Positions 1 through 10,000 of a DNA stretch of 64,000 nt are shown in pieces. Source of the DNA: Hoeflea sp. YIM 152468 (GTDB lineage: Bacteria; Pseudomonadota; Alphaproteobacteria; Rhizobiales; Rhizobiaceae); contig NZ_JARGET010000008.1 of assembly GCF_029210485.1 (NCBI RefSeq), forward strand, positions 62,001-126,000, read 5' to 3'. Both the position numbers and the translations under genes were made by a program. The first letter of the stretch is position 1; every line of letters begins with the position of its first letter. The notes beneath the pieces were generated by a model. It searched no databases, was not told the origin of the DNA, and saw nothing but the letters and a program-made list of their open reading frames with translations.

Positions 1-1016
1 TAGGGGAAGCACAGGACATTGTTGACCTGGTTGGGGAAATCGGACCGCCCGGTGCAGATCATCGCATCGGGGCGTGCGGCGCGGGCAACGTCCGGCATGA
101 TTTCCGGCGACGGGTTGGCCAGCGCCATGATCAACGGATGCTCTGCCATGTTGGCAAGCATCTCCGGCTTGAGCACGCCCGCAGCCGACAGGCCGAGAAA
201 CACGTCGGCGCCGCCGATCGAGTCGGCCAGCGCCCGGTTGTCGGATTTCTGCGCGTAGATCGACTTCCACTGGTCCATCATTTCGGTGCGCCCCTCATAG
301 ACGAGGCCGTCAATGTCATGAACCCAGATGTTTTCGCGTCTGGCGCCCATCGTCACCAGCAGGTTGAGGCAGGCAAGGGCGGCTGCCCCAGCGCCGGAAG
401 TGACGATCTTGGCATCCTCGAGCGTCTTGCCGGCCAGTTCAAGGCCATTGAGGATGCAGGCTGCGACGATGATGGCGGTGCCATGCTGGTCATCATGAAA
501 CACCGGAATGTCCATGATCTCACGCAGCTGCTGCTCGACTTCAAAGCATTCCGGTGACTTGATGTCCTCAAGATTGATGCCGCCAAACGTCGGTTCGAGT
601 GCGGAAATCACGCTGACCATGCGCTCCACATCCGGGGCGTCGATCTCGATGTCGAAAACGTCGATGCCGGCAAACTTCTTGAACAGGACAGCCTTGCCTT
701 CCATCACCGGCTTGGAGGCCAGCGGCCCGATATTGCCAAGGCCGAGCACGGCTGTGCCGTTGGACACGACCGCCACCAGATTGGCGCGCGCGGTGTAGGA
801 GTCTGCCGCATCGGGGTCGTCCCGGATGGCGAGGCAGGGCGCGGCAACGCCGGGCGAATAGGCCAGCGCCAGATCGCGCTGGTTGCCCAGCGTCTTGGTT
901 GCCTGGATCTCGAGCTTACCGGGACGTGGGTAGCGATGATAGAACAGGGCGTTCTCATCCAGTTCGCCACTGGACGGCTTCGGATCGGCTGCGCGTTTGG
1001 TGTCGGTGGAGGTCAT
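1..1016 (-). CDS. NAD(P)-dependent malic enzyme, C-terminus outside window
   Basis: Oxidative decarboxylation of malate to pyruvate, feeding gluconeogenesis and acetyl-CoA synthesis in the cytoplasm. About 338 N-terminal residues are present; the gene runs off the left edge. Visible family motifs are [11 protein letters not shown] near residue 52, the lysine-rich segment [18 protein letters not shown] (catalytic Lys), the metal-site motif FHDDQHGTA, and the dinucleotide-binding GAGAAA. Rhizobia carry two such enzymes (Dme, NAD; Tme, NADP), both normally about 760 residues with a C-terminal phosphotransacetylase-like domain. That domain would lie outside the window, so I cannot say which paralogue this is. 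The ATG at 1016 opens a Ser/Thr/Lys-rich leader like those of the family. The ORF stays open to base 1. Confidence 0.9.
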   Translation of the reverse strand, partial: MTSTDTKRAADPKPSSGELDENALFYHRYPRPGKLEIQATKTLGNQRDLALAYSPGVAAPCLAIRDDPDAADSYTARANLVAVVSNGTAVLGLGNIGPLASKPVMEGKAVLFKKFAGIDVFDIEIDAPDVERMVSVISALEPTFGGINLEDIKSPECFEVEQQLREIMDIPVFHDDQHGTAIIVAACILNGLELAGKTLEDAKIVTSGAGAAALACLNLLVTMGARRENIWVHDIDGLVYEGRTEMMDQWKSIYAQKSDNRALADSIGGADVFLGLSAAGVLKPEMLANMAEHPLIMALANPSPEIMPDVARAARPDAMICTGRSDFPNQVNNVLCFP

Positions 1017-1244
1017 CTGCGGCTCTTCTTTACTGAAAGCAAATGGGTGTGCCGGTCGCGGTCGATTCGCCGGGCATCAGGATTGGGTGCGAGGAGAGGC
1101 GGGCGGCTGCATGGCGGCTCAATGCAGCGCAATCGGCGCCGAGCCTGTCGAAAGTCATGCAACCCCCCTCCAAAAACCATTTCAGTGGTTCGATTCAGTT
1201 CTAGAACCGATCACGCTCAAATGGAACCTGTTTGATGGGCGGTT

Positions 1245-2228
1245 TCAACCCCAGAGGTCGGCCGAGGGCGGGGAGACGAGCGAGCCGGAATAGACCAGGC
1301 CCGGCGACTGGTCGCGGGCGAGCAGCAGCGGCCCGTCAAGATCGACCCAATCGGCGTCCTGGGCCAGCAGCACCGCCGGCGCCATTGCCAGCGAGGAGCC
1401 GACCATGCAGCCGATCATCACCCCGAAGCCAAGCTCGCGGGCACGATCACGCATCTTCAGAGCCTCGGTGAGGCCGCCGGTCTTGTCCAGCTTGATGTTG
1501 ATTGCGTCATAGCGGCCAAGCAGCGAATCGAGGTCGGCGCGGGTGTGAACGCTTTCATCGGCGCAGATCGGCACCGGACGCGGTATATGGGCCAGAATCT
1601 CGTCCTTGCCGGCAGGCAATGGTTGCTCGATCAGGCCCACGTGCAGTTCGGCAGCCAGCAACAGATGTTCGCGAATGTTGCCTTCATCCCAGCCTTCATT
1701 GGCGTCAAGGATGATTTCCGCATTGGGGGCGGCGCTGGCCACCGCATGCATGCGGGCCCGGTCATCGGATGTGCCGACCTTGACCTTGAGCAGCTTCTGC
1801 GACGCGTGCGCGCGGGCTTCGGCAGCCATGTCGGCGGGTTCGCCGAGCGAAATCGTCACAGCGGTGGGAACCGGGCGGGGCAGCATGCGGCAGGCCGTGG
1901 AGGAGGCGCGTGTGCCGCTCAGCTTGGCTTCGAGATCCCACAGGGCACAATCAATGGCGTTGCGCGCCGCACCGGCCGCCATGGCGCTTTGCAGCTCATC
2001 CCGGCTCATGCCCGATGCGATGGCGTCGTGGAAGGATTGAATGGTGTCGCGCACGCCTTCGACCGTCTCTCCGTAGCGCGGGTAGGGCACGCATTCGCCA
2101 CGGCCGGACTTGCCATCTTCGGTGATGGTGCAGGTCACCACATCGGCGGCGGTCTTGGCGCCGCGCGAAATGTTGAAAGCTTTTGTCAGCGGAAAACTGT
2201 CGATCGTGACGTGAAGTTGACGGGGCAT
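1245..2228 (-). CDS. Dipeptide epimerase (L-Ala-D/L-Glu epimerase type, enolase superfamily)
   Basis: A 327-residue enolase-superfamily protein of the muconate-lactonizing subgroup, predicted to epimerise L-Ala-D-Glu from murein peptide to L-Ala-L-Glu for recycling. The catalytic lysine pair is the KVK at residues 148-150 and K246 (INIKLDK). Metal ligands are D175 (ILDAN), E201 (LIEQP) and D224 (ICADES). The WVDLDGP segment near 295 supplies the D-x-D that binds the dipeptide amino group in characterised epimerases. I chose the ATG at 2228 because family similarity starts at MPRQLHVTID; the longer frame is unlike the family. It is divergent from the Mla operon with about 100 bp between. Substrate specificity is inferred from motifs; related dipeptides are possible. 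Confidence 0.85.
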   Translation of the reverse strand: MPRQLHVTIDSFPLTKAFNISRGAKTAADVVTCTITEDGKSGRGECVPYPRYGETVEGVRDTIQSFHDAIASGMSRDELQSAMAAGAARNAIDCALWDLEAKLSGTRASSTACRMLPRPVPTAVTISLGEPADMAAEARAHASQKLLKVKVGTSDDRARMHAVASAAPNAEIILDANEGWDEGNIREHLLLAAELHVGLIEQPLPAGKDEILAHIPRPVPICADESVHTRADLDSLLGRYDAINIKLDKTGGLTEALKMRDRARELGFGVMIGCMVGSSLAMAPAVLLAQDADWVDLDGPLLLARDQSPGLVYSGSLVSPPSADLWG

Positions 2229-2328
2229 TGCAACGGGTCCGTAAATAAGGGTCGATAAGCAGGCAACTTGGACCCGAATCCGCTGTCCGTGCGGTGACAG
2301 GTCTGCAACGAGCCTATATGTGTGAGGC

Positions 2329-3519
2329 ATGTTGACCAAACAACAAAATGAGACAGGAGTCGAGGTCCCTTCAGGCGACAACACAAGCCCGTCGGCGCGC
2401 ATCAGGCACGAGGTCGACGCGGCGGGTGAGCGGCTGGTTTTGACAGGCGACTGGCGGCATGCGGCGATTTCCGGCGTCTATGGCAAGTTGCAGGAACTGC
2501 AGGCCCGGCTTTCGGGCGAACCGCTGGTCATCGATCTTGAAAATGTCAGCAATTTCGACACCGCCGGCGCCTGGCTGGTGCGCAAATTGATGGCGGCGGC
2601 GAAAGCCCGCGGCGCCGGGGTCGAGCTGGCCGGCGCTTCGCATCAGGTGGCCGAGTTGATCGAGGCGATTCCCGACATGGTCGACGGCGCAGCCCGGTCC
2701 GCGCCGGAAAAGCCACCCGGGTTTGAGCGGATCTTCGCCCCCATCGGCAGGACCGTGTACGAGCTCTCCGATGATTTCGTCGCATCGCTCTATATCCTCG
2801 GATCGGCGGTCCGTGGCGCGCAGCTCAAGCTCAACCGCTCGGCCGGGATCTCGCCGGCGGCGATCGTCACCCATATCGACCGTATGGGTGTCCGCGCGGT
2901 GCCGATCATCATGCTGATGAGCTTCCTGATCGGCGCCATCATCGCCCAGCAGGGCGCTTTCCAGCTGCGCTATTTCGGGGCCGAGGTCTTCGTCGTCGAC
3001 CTCGTCGGCATTCTGCAATTGCGCGAAATCGGTGTGCTGCTGACTGCCATCATGATCGCGGGCCGCTCAGGCAGTGCGATCACCGCCGAAATCGGCTCGA
3101 TGAAAATGCGCGAGGAGGTCGACGCGCTCAAGGTGATGGGGCTCAACCCGGTCGGGGTGCTGGTGTTCCCGCGGCTGGTGGCCCTGACGGTGGTGCTGCC
3201 GCTGCTCACGGTGGTGGCGAACTTTGCCGCGCTGGCCGGCGCCGCCGCCGTCTCGTGGAGCTATTCGGGGATCACGCCGGATGTCTTCATCACCAGGCTG
3301 CGCGAGGCGATCGATCTGTCGACCGTGACCTCGGGCATGATCAAGGCCCCGTTCATGGCGCTGATCATCGGCATTGTTGCCGCGGTGGAAGGCATGAAAG
3401 TCGGCGGCAGCGCCGAATCATTGGGTCAGCGCGTGACCGCTTCGGTGGTCAAGTCGATCTTCATTGTCATTCTCGTCGACGGGCTGTTCGCCATGTTCTA
3501 CGCAGCCATCGATTTTTGA
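2329..3519 (+). CDS. mlaE: MlaE-family ABC permease with N-terminal STAS domain
   Basis: Inner-membrane permease of an MCE-type phospholipid transport system that maintains outer-membrane lipid asymmetry. The 396 residues split into an N-terminal STAS-like domain (about 30-120, with VIDLENVSNFDTAGAWL resembling MlaB/anti-sigma antagonists) and a C-terminal MlaE permease domain (about 150-396). The permease carries the family signature REIGVLLTAIMIAGRSGSA followed by several hydrophobic segments. In E. coli the STAS protein MlaB is separate; here it is fused to the permease, as in many alphaproteobacteria. First gene of the operon mlaE-mlaF-mlaD-lipoprotein. The next gene starts 11 bp downstream. 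No mlaC or mlaA lies here, so any periplasmic carrier is encoded elsewhere. Confidence 0.92.
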   Translation: MLTKQQNETGVEVPSGDNTSPSARIRHEVDAAGERLVLTGDWRHAAISGVYGKLQELQARLSGEPLVIDLENVSNFDTAGAWLVRKLMAAAKARGAGVELAGASHQVAELIEAIPDMVDGAARSAPEKPPGFERIFAPIGRTVYELSDDFVASLYILGSAVRGAQLKLNRSAGISPAAIVTHIDRMGVRAVPIIMLMSFLIGAIIAQQGAFQLRYFGAEVFVVDLVGILQLREIGVLLTAIMIAGRSGSAITAEIGSMKMREEVDALKVMGLNPVGVLVFPRLVALTVVLPLLTVVANFAALAGAAAVSWSYSGITPDVFITRLREAIDLSTVTSGMIKAPFMALIIGIVAAVEGMKVGGSAESLGQRVTASVVKSIFIVILVDGLFAMFYAAIDF

Positions 3520-3530
3520 GTCCGGACCCG

Positions 3531-4379
3531 ATGCCGCAATCTCGCCCAACTGATACCAGCCGACCCGAAGTGATCCTTTCCGCGCACGACATCCGGGTTG
3601 CCTTCGGCACCAATGTGGTGCTCGATCAGCTCAACCTCGACGTCTATCGCGGTGAAATTCTCGGGTTTGTGGGCGGCTCGGGGACCGGCAAATCCGTGCT
3701 GATGCGCGCCATCCTGCGGCTGCTGCCGCGCCAGAAAGGTGTCATCCGCATTCTCGGCGAAGATTACGACAAGGTCGGTGACGCCAAGAAGATCGAACTC
3801 GACATGCGCCTGGGTGTGCTGTTCCAGCACGGCGCGCTGTTTTCGGCCCTGACTGTACGCGAGAACATTCAGGTGCCGATGCGGGAATATCTCAACCTGC
3901 CGCAATCGCTGATGGACGAATTGGCGGATCTCAAGGTGGCGATGGTGGGACTGGCGCCGGACGCCGCCGACAAATACCCCTCGGAATTGTCCGGCGGCAT
4001 GATCAAGCGCGCGGCGCTGGCGCGGGCGCTGGCACTCGATCCGGATCTGGTGTTTCTCGATGAGCCGACCTCCGGGCTTGACCCGATCGGGGCGGCGGAG
4101 TTCGATGAGCTGATCGCGCAGTTGCGTGACACGCTTGGCCTGACGGTCTACATGGTAACCCACGATCTCGACAGCCTGTTTTCGGTGTGTGATCGCATCG
4201 CGGTGCTGGGTCAGAAGCGGGTGCTGGTGGAAGGAACGGTTGAAGACATGCTTTCATTTGACGATCCCTGGGTGCAGTCCTATTTCCAAGGCAAGCGGGC
4301 ACGGATGATCCCGCGCCGAAGCCAGCAGCAAGAGACCGGCCTGCAGCACTCAAGCGGCCAGAAAAGCGAAACGAAGTAA
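3531..4379 (+). CDS. mlaF: MlaF-type ABC transporter ATPase
   Basis: Cytoplasmic ATPase subunit of the MCE transporter, 282 residues. Walker A is GGSGTGKS (48-55), the ABC signature is LSGGM (153-157) and Walker B is LVFLDE (173-178), followed by PTSGLD and a switch histidine in MVTHDLDS. The Q-loop region reads GVLFQHGALF, typical of the MlaF subgroup. Start chosen at the ATG at 3531, just after the mlaE stop; the open frame extends upstream into mlaE but without family similarity. The last base of the stop codon is the first base of the mlaD ATG, so the two are probably translationally coupled. A short hydrophilic tail (about the last 30 residues, RRSQQQETG...) extends past the ATPase core. 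Confidence 0.94.
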   Translation: MPQSRPTDTSRPEVILSAHDIRVAFGTNVVLDQLNLDVYRGEILGFVGGSGTGKSVLMRAILRLLPRQKGVIRILGEDYDKVGDAKKIELDMRLGVLFQHGALFSALTVRENIQVPMREYLNLPQSLMDELADLKVAMVGLAPDAADKYPSELSGGMIKRAALARALALDPDLVFLDEPTSGLDPIGAAEFDELIAQLRDTLGLTVYMVTHDLDSLFSVCDRIAVLGQKRVLVEGTVEDMLSFDDPWVQSYFQGKRARMIPRRSQQQETGLQHSSGQKSETK

Positions 4380-5749
4380 TGGAAACGCGGGCCAATTACG
4401 CCATTGTCGGCTTTTTCACTCTTGTGGTGATGCTGTCGGCCTTCGGCTTTGTCTACTGGATGGCGCGCTATGGCGGGGCGGGCGAAACCATCCAGCTGAT
4501 CGTGCGCATTCCGGGATCGGCCAACGGGCTTTCCGTCGGCTCGCCGGTGCGTTTCAACGGCATCCAGTCCGGTGTCGTCCGCCGGCTCAGCATTGATCCC
4601 GACAGTCCCGACTTCGTCATCGCGCAGACCGAGGTGCAGACCAACACGCCCATCTACACCGACACGAAGGCGGCCCTCGAGATTCAGGGCCTGACAGGAT
4701 CGGCCTATATCGAATTGCAGGGCGGCACCCCGACCAAGGACAATGTCCTGTACAAGGCCAGGGACGAGGGCGCCATCCCGGTGATCGAAGCCGACCCGTC
4801 GGGTGTGACCAACCTTCTGGCAACGGCGGATGATATTCTCACCCGGGCCAACCGGGTGATCGGGGAGGTCGAGGGCTTCATCAAGGATGCGCGCTCACCG
4901 CTGACCGAAACACTGAGGAACACCGAAGTGTTCACCGGCGCGCTCAAGGACAATGCCGACGGCATCGACGATTTTCTCAAGAGCGTCGCCAGTCTGTCGG
5001 AAACGGTCAAATCGCTGTCGGGACGGATCGACAGCGCGCTCGGATCGGCGGAAAACCTGATCAATGCGGTTGATCCGGACAAGATCGATCGCATTCTGGC
5101 CAATGTCGACAAGGTCACCGGCGAGGTCGCCAGCGCTTCGGGCGAGATCACCAAGACCCTGGAGAGTTTCAGCACGACGGCGCAATCGCTGCAGACCCTG
5201 GCCGCCGATGCCGGCACGTCGCTGGCCAAGGTCGACAAGGTGATCGACGGGATCGACCCGGCCAAGGTCGGCCAGGCCATGGATGACATCGCGGTTGCCA
5301 GCGCCGATGCCCGCAAGGCACTCGCCGACGCGCGCGGCGTGGCCGAGACCTTCGGCGCGCGGCAGGAGGATTTCGATCTGATCATCACCGACGTCAAGGA
5401 AATGAGCGGACGGCTCAATGCAGCCTCGGCCCGTGTCGACGGCGTGCTGGCCAAGCTCGACAATTTCCTCGGCGAGAGCGACGCCTCAACGCTGATCGCG
5501 GATGCCGAGGCGACGCTGAAATCGTTCCGGGATATGGCCGATTCGCTCAATGCCCGCATTGGCCCGATAGCCGACAACCTGCAACGGTTTTCCGGTTCCG
5601 GACTGCGTGATGTCGAGGCGCTGGTCAATGAGGCGCGGCGTTCGATCCAGCGCATCGAGCGCTCGGTATCGACAATCGAGAAGGATCCGCAACGGCTTAT
5701 TTTTGGTGGAGACACGGTCAAACAATATGACGGGCGTACACGGCGTTGA
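4379..5749 (+). CDS. mlaD: MlaD-like MCE-domain substrate-binding protein
   Basis: 456-residue periplasmic MCE protein anchored by one N-terminal transmembrane helix (about residues 7-29), followed by the MCE domain (about 35-120, SANGLSVGSPVRFNGI and AALEIQGLTGSAYIEL). The remaining 330 residues are helical and Ser/Ala/Asp-rich with many heptad-like repeats, probably coiled coil. MCE proteins form hexameric rings that pass lipid through a central hydrophobic pore. This one is far longer than E. coli MlaD (about 183 aa), so its helical tail may build a longer tube, as in PqiB or mycobacterial Mce proteins. It overlaps mlaF by 1 bp and is followed 79 bp later by the auxiliary lipoprotein. Confidence 0.92.
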   Translation: METRANYAIVGFFTLVVMLSAFGFVYWMARYGGAGETIQLIVRIPGSANGLSVGSPVRFNGIQSGVVRRLSIDPDSPDFVIAQTEVQTNTPIYTDTKAALEIQGLTGSAYIELQGGTPTKDNVLYKARDEGAIPVIEADPSGVTNLLATADDILTRANRVIGEVEGFIKDARSPLTETLRNTEVFTGALKDNADGIDDFLKSVASLSETVKSLSGRIDSALGSAENLINAVDPDKIDRILANVDKVTGEVASASGEITKTLESFSTTAQSLQTLAADAGTSLAKVDKVIDGIDPAKVGQAMDDIAVASADARKALADARGVAETFGARQEDFDLIITDVKEMSGRLNAASARVDGVLAKLDNFLGESDASTLIADAEATLKSFRDMADSLNARIGPIADNLQRFSGSGLRDVEALVNEARRSIQRIERSVSTIEKDPQRLIFGGDTVKQYDGRTRR

Positions 5750-5828
5750 CTCTTTTGCTGCTGCGTCGCAAGACAAATGTTAACGAATTGCTAATCGGCC
5801 GGGTGCGGCCTGGGGGAGTGGCGTAAGC

Positions 5829-6422
5829 GTGAAAGCGAGTCAACGGATTGCTGCAATGGTGTTGGCAACAGTCCTGTCCGGTTGCGCGGGCGGCCTTGTC
5901 GCCAGCACGCCGCCCGATACCTATGGCCTTTCGACTGCGCCTGAGGTGGCAGGTCAGACGGCCCGCAACCGCCAGATCCTGATTTCCGAGCCGACAGCGC
6001 TCAAGGCGCTCGACAGCGAGCAGATCGTGATCCGTCCAACGCCGTCGGCGATCCAGTATCTGGCAAAGTCGCAATGGTCCGACCGGCTGCCCAACATCGT
6101 GCAGGACAAGCTGGTCCAGGCGTTCGAGAACTCCGGCCAGGTCGGCGGCGTTGGCCGTCCCGGCGACGGTCTGGCAATCGACTACAAGATCATTACCGCC
6201 ATCCGCGCCTTCGAGATCAAGGCGGATGCGGGCGAACAGGCGGTTGTCGAAATTTCGGCCAAAGTGCTCAATGACCGCAATGGTGTGGTGCTGGCGTCGA
6301 AGGTGTTCCGCTCGACCGCGCCGGTGTCAGGCTCCAGCAATGCCGCCTATGTGCAATCGCTCGACCGTGCCTTCGAGGTCGTGGTGCGCGATATGGTCGG
6401 CTGGACATTGTCCAGGATCTGA
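5829..6422 (+). CDS. ABC-type transport auxiliary lipoprotein (PqiC/YmbA-like)
   Basis: 197-residue lipoprotein with a signal peptide ending in the lipobox LSGC (Cys about residue 19). The body fits the ABC-type transport auxiliary component family found with MCE operons (PqiC, LetC and mlaD-linked lipoproteins): ILISEPTALKALDSEQIVIR, SAIQYLAKSQWSDRLPNIVQDKLVQAFENS, and a C-terminal helix ending VVRDMVGWTL. It probably sits on the inner leaflet of the outer membrane and helps dock the MCE tube. Starts with GTG. In the 79 bp upstream, TTAA-N7-CTAA at 5780-5794 is one base off the CtrA consensus and could be a regulatory site, but this is weak. Its position as last gene in the operon supports the assignment. 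Confidence 0.85.
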   Translation: MKASQRIAAMVLATVLSGCAGGLVASTPPDTYGLSTAPEVAGQTARNRQILISEPTALKALDSEQIVIRPTPSAIQYLAKSQWSDRLPNIVQDKLVQAFENSGQVGGVGRPGDGLAIDYKIITAIRAFEIKADAGEQAVVEISAKVLNDRNGVVLASKVFRSTAPVSGSSNAAYVQSLDRAFEVVVRDMVGWTLSRI

Positions 6423-6483
6423 GACCGGATAATCCCGGACCGGCTCGCGCCTGCTGTCAGATTGACGTGTTTGCCTCTGGCGC

Positions 6484-6759
6484 TCAGCTGTCATCGCCCT
6501 GCGGGGCCGTGGGCGCTGCCTGAGCCGCCGTCTGCGACATCATGTCTGACGACGTTAACACCACCAGCAGGGCCAGATAGCCGACGGCTGCCACTATCGC
6601 GGGGCCGATCAAGGCGGGATAGCCGAACAGCCATATGGCGCTCAGCCACAGCAAGAGGGTGTTGATGACAAACATCACCTTCTCGGTATCTCCGCCCCGC
6701 CATGCGGCCCAGGCGAGAACGCCAATGATTGAACCATAGGCCATGAGTGCCAACGCCAT
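6484..6759 (-). CDS. Small three-helix membrane protein, function unknown
   Basis: 91-residue predicted inner-membrane protein. Three hydrophobic stretches (about residues 3-18, 28-46 and 50-68) are followed by a short Ala/Gln/Thr-rich soluble tail ending APTAPQGDDS. I do not recognise a named family. The start is set at the ATG at 6759 because AGGAAGAG lies just upstream; the longer open frame adds an Arg/Cys-rich leader that does not look coding. It is convergent with the Mla operon (61 bp gap) and on the same strand as the GPR-like gene, but a strong stem-loop separates the two, so it is probably transcribed alone. Confidence 0.65.
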   Translation of the reverse strand: MALALMAYGSIIGVLAWAAWRGGDTEKVMFVINTLLLWLSAIWLFGYPALIGPAIVAAVGYLALLVVLTSSDMMSQTAAQAAPTAPQGDDS

Positions 6760-6957
6760 AGAAACTCTTCCTGAATGCTGATGCTGTTTTCGGTTTCGCT
6801 CGCATGAGTCACGAGAGCGGAGTACGGCCTTGGTTTTGCATATTTTCCGGCTGCGGGCCGGATGGCATAAGGACGCATCAGGGCGGGTTTGCCGCACGCT
6901 GCGTTAAGGTCGGTGCTGCCTCGCCGTGAAAGGTGATTTCACCCGAGCCAGAAACTG

Positions 6958-6983
6958 AAAACCCCGCGCGGTGGCGGGGTTTT
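6958..6983 (-). terminator. Intrinsic terminator of the GPR-like gene
   Basis: Perfect 10-bp stem AAAACCCCGC / GCGGGGTTTT with a 6-nt loop, 43 bp past the stop of the gene at 7026-12098. Read on the minus strand the stem ends in TTTT. The stem is symmetrical and could act in both directions. Confidence 0.85.
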
Positions 6984-7025
6984 CGACAGATGGCCGGGTC
7001 GCGGCATCGACAATGGCGCGTGCCG

Positions 7026-10000
7026 TCAGTTGCGTCCGAAGCGGCCGCTGGCATGGGCCAGCATGGTATAGACCTTGCCGGTGTCCGAAGTCAGATAGGT
7101 CTGGGTCATCATGTTGTCGCGGTCGTTGCGCGCAACATCGGACAGCAGCTTTTCGAAATCGGCGATATAGCGATCGACGGCTGCGCGGAACTCCGGCTCG
7201 CGGCCGTACTTGTTCTTGATTTCGTCAAAGGTCTGCTGGCCCTTGAGGGTGTAAAGCCTGCGGGTGAAGACGTCGCGCTCACCGCGCTGATACCGCCGCC
7301 ACAGATCCACCGAGGCGTCATGGTCGATGGCGCGGGCAATGTCGACCGACAGCGAGTTCAGCGATTCAACCACATGACGCGGATTGCGCTCCGGGGTGCG
7401 GTTGGCAACGGGAGCAGGCGCGGGCGCCTCTTCCTCGCGCGAGGCGGCGCGCAGAAGATCGCTGACCCAGCCCTGGCTCTTGGCCGGCGCGGCTGCCGCA
7501 GTGTCGAGACTGCCACGCAGGGGCGCGCGCTGGGCGGGTGCTGCCGGTTCGGCGCGGGGTGCCGGGGCAGCAGCAGCAGGCGCAGGGTCGCGGCGTGGCG
7601 CCGGTTGCTGTTGTGCCACAGCACGGGGGCGCGGCGCCGGTTCGGCGACCTCGGCACGATAGCCGGATTGACCGACGATCTGAGACAGTTCCTGCAACGC
7701 CTTGATCTGATCGCCGACCGCGCGGCGCATCGCTGCAGCACTCTCGCGGGTTTCTTCAGGCAGATCAAATGCACCGCGCTTGAGCTCGCTGCGGGTGTCG
7801 TCCAGCTCGCTGCGGATGCTTGCCGCCGACTGACGGATTTCCTCGGTCGCACCGGAGAACCGGCCAATGGCGTCCTCGATGGCTTCGCGGACGCTTTCGC
7901 GCATCGAACCGGCAGCGGATTGGGCCCGTGTCTCGGTTGTGCTGAGAAGCTTGTCGGCATCGGCCATTGCCGCATTGAGGCTCTGGCGCAAGGAGTCCGC
8001 AGCCGACTGGGCACGGCCTTCGGTGGAGTTGAGAAGCTTGTCGGCATCCTCCATCGCGGCCTGCAGGCTGATCCGCACCGATCCTGCTGCCTTCTGGGCG
8101 CGGCCTTCGGTCTGGCTCAAAATCGTATCGGCTTCGTTCAGGGCTTCGCGCATGCTTTCGCGCATCAGGCCGGCGGCGGCATGAGCCCGGTCCTCGGTTT
8201 CGCCCAACAGTTTGCCGGCATTCTCTGCAGCGTTGCGCAGGCCGCCTTCGAGGCGCATGGCCGCACGCTTGGAAAGGTCGTCGGCGCCGGCGAAAGCCTG
8301 CTCGACGATGCCTTCGAGCGACTGCATCGTGGCCTCGATCTGCTCGGAGCGGCTGACCAGCCCAAGTGAAAGCGACTGCAGCGCTTCGCGGCGCTCTTCG
8401 AGCGTGGTTGCCAGGTTGGACTGCGCCGCGCCCAGGAGGTCGGATGCAGAGGCCAGAACCTTGGAGTGATCGTCAAAGCGACCGGCGATGGCGCCAACCT
8501 GGTTGAGGGTGCGGCTGGAAATATCGGTGAGCCGTTCGACCTTGCCATCGAGCAGGCGGGCCGAGCCCGACAGCAGTTCGGCTGCCTTTTCGGTCGAGGC
8601 GGAGATCTCGCCGGAGGTCTGTGAGAGCTGGGAATTGGCTGCGCCAAGTGTGCTCGCCGCCGTGGCGATGACGCTGGAGATTTCCTGATTGCTGGCGCCA
8701 AGACGCTCGAGCAAGGCGCCAACATTGCCGCTGAGGCTTTGATTGACGGACTCGATGGCCGAAAGGGTCTCGCTGGTGCGGTTGGTGATGGCGTTGATCA
8801 GAGCTGCGTTTTCGGCGCGCAGACGATCGGTCGAAGCCTGGGTGACCTCGGTCAGGCGGTCGGCGAATTCCTCGCCGCTGGACACGTAGCGGTCCACCAG
8901 CGGACGGGCCTGCTCATCGATGACGCGTGACAGTTCCGCGGAGCGGCTGGCAAGCATCGAGTTAAGTTCACGCGTGCGCTCATCAAGTGTGGAATGAACC
9001 GCAGTGGCGCGAACATCCATAGCCTGCTCTGCCTCGACCAGCCGCTGGATGATTGTGACCGCCTTCTGATCGAGCGCTTCACCCAGTGAACCGGTGCGGG
9101 CAACAAGCTTGTCACCGGAATCGGCCAGACGGACGTTAATGGCTTCTGCCTTGTCATCGAGACTGGACACCAGTTCGCTGGCGGTTTCTCCGATACGGGT
9201 CGAAATCGCTCCGGTTTCCTGCTCCAGGCGGGACGCCAGTGCAGTGGCCTGCGCGGCAAAGCGGGCTTCGGTGGCGTCAAGAGTTTCGGAAATCGCATCG
9301 GCCTGCTTGCCGACGGTCTCGCCGACGCGCTCGACAAGATCGCTGATCCGGTTGGCTTCGCCACTCAGTTCGGTGGCGCCGGCCGAAATCCGCGCAGCAA
9401 TGTTTTCGGCGTGGCTGGCAATGTTGGCGGTGCGCTCGTCGACATGCGTGTCGATACGATGGACAAACTCACGCGTCTGTTCATCCATGCGGCCGGCAAA
9501 GCCGGTGCTGACAGATTGAAGGCTTTCGCCGGCCTTGAGGGCTTCGGCGTCAAGTTCGGCTGACGCTTGTGAGACCGCTTCGCGAAGTTTGGCGGCGAGA
9601 CCTGTTGCCTTGCCTTCGATTGTCTTGGACACGGTGTCGAGGCCGATGCCCAGCATATTGTTCATTGTCGTCAGGCGCTCGTCGATATGATCGGTGCCCT
9701 TGAGGAACGTTGCATCAACCTGATCGGAGGCGGATTTGGCGATTTCCGTGAAGCGCTGGCCTTCGACATCGAGCGTGGCCGCGAGCCGTTCCGATGCCGA
9801 GGCAAGCCCGGATTCGATCGCCTTGGCGCGGGCTGCCAGGCGTTCGTCGAGGGCATCACCGGCCTGATCGACCGATGCGCTGAACGTACCGGCGCGCTCG
9901 GCCAGCCTGCGATCGAGGCTCTCGGTGCTTTCGGCAAGCGAACCGAACAGCGCGGCGGACCGCTCGTTCAAGGTGGCATCAATCCGCTCCGCGCCAGCGG

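Noticed and set aside
1017-1244. Possible small RNA or gene between the epimerase and malic enzyme
   Set aside because: Only 228 bp, with no convincing hairpin, promoter or reading frame; it most likely contains the malic enzyme promoter.
6933-8369. 478-codon plus-strand frame opposite the GPR-like gene
   Set aside because: It mirrors the Ala/Glu-rich repeats on the other strand; no ribosome site or domain, and the minus-strand protein is well supported.
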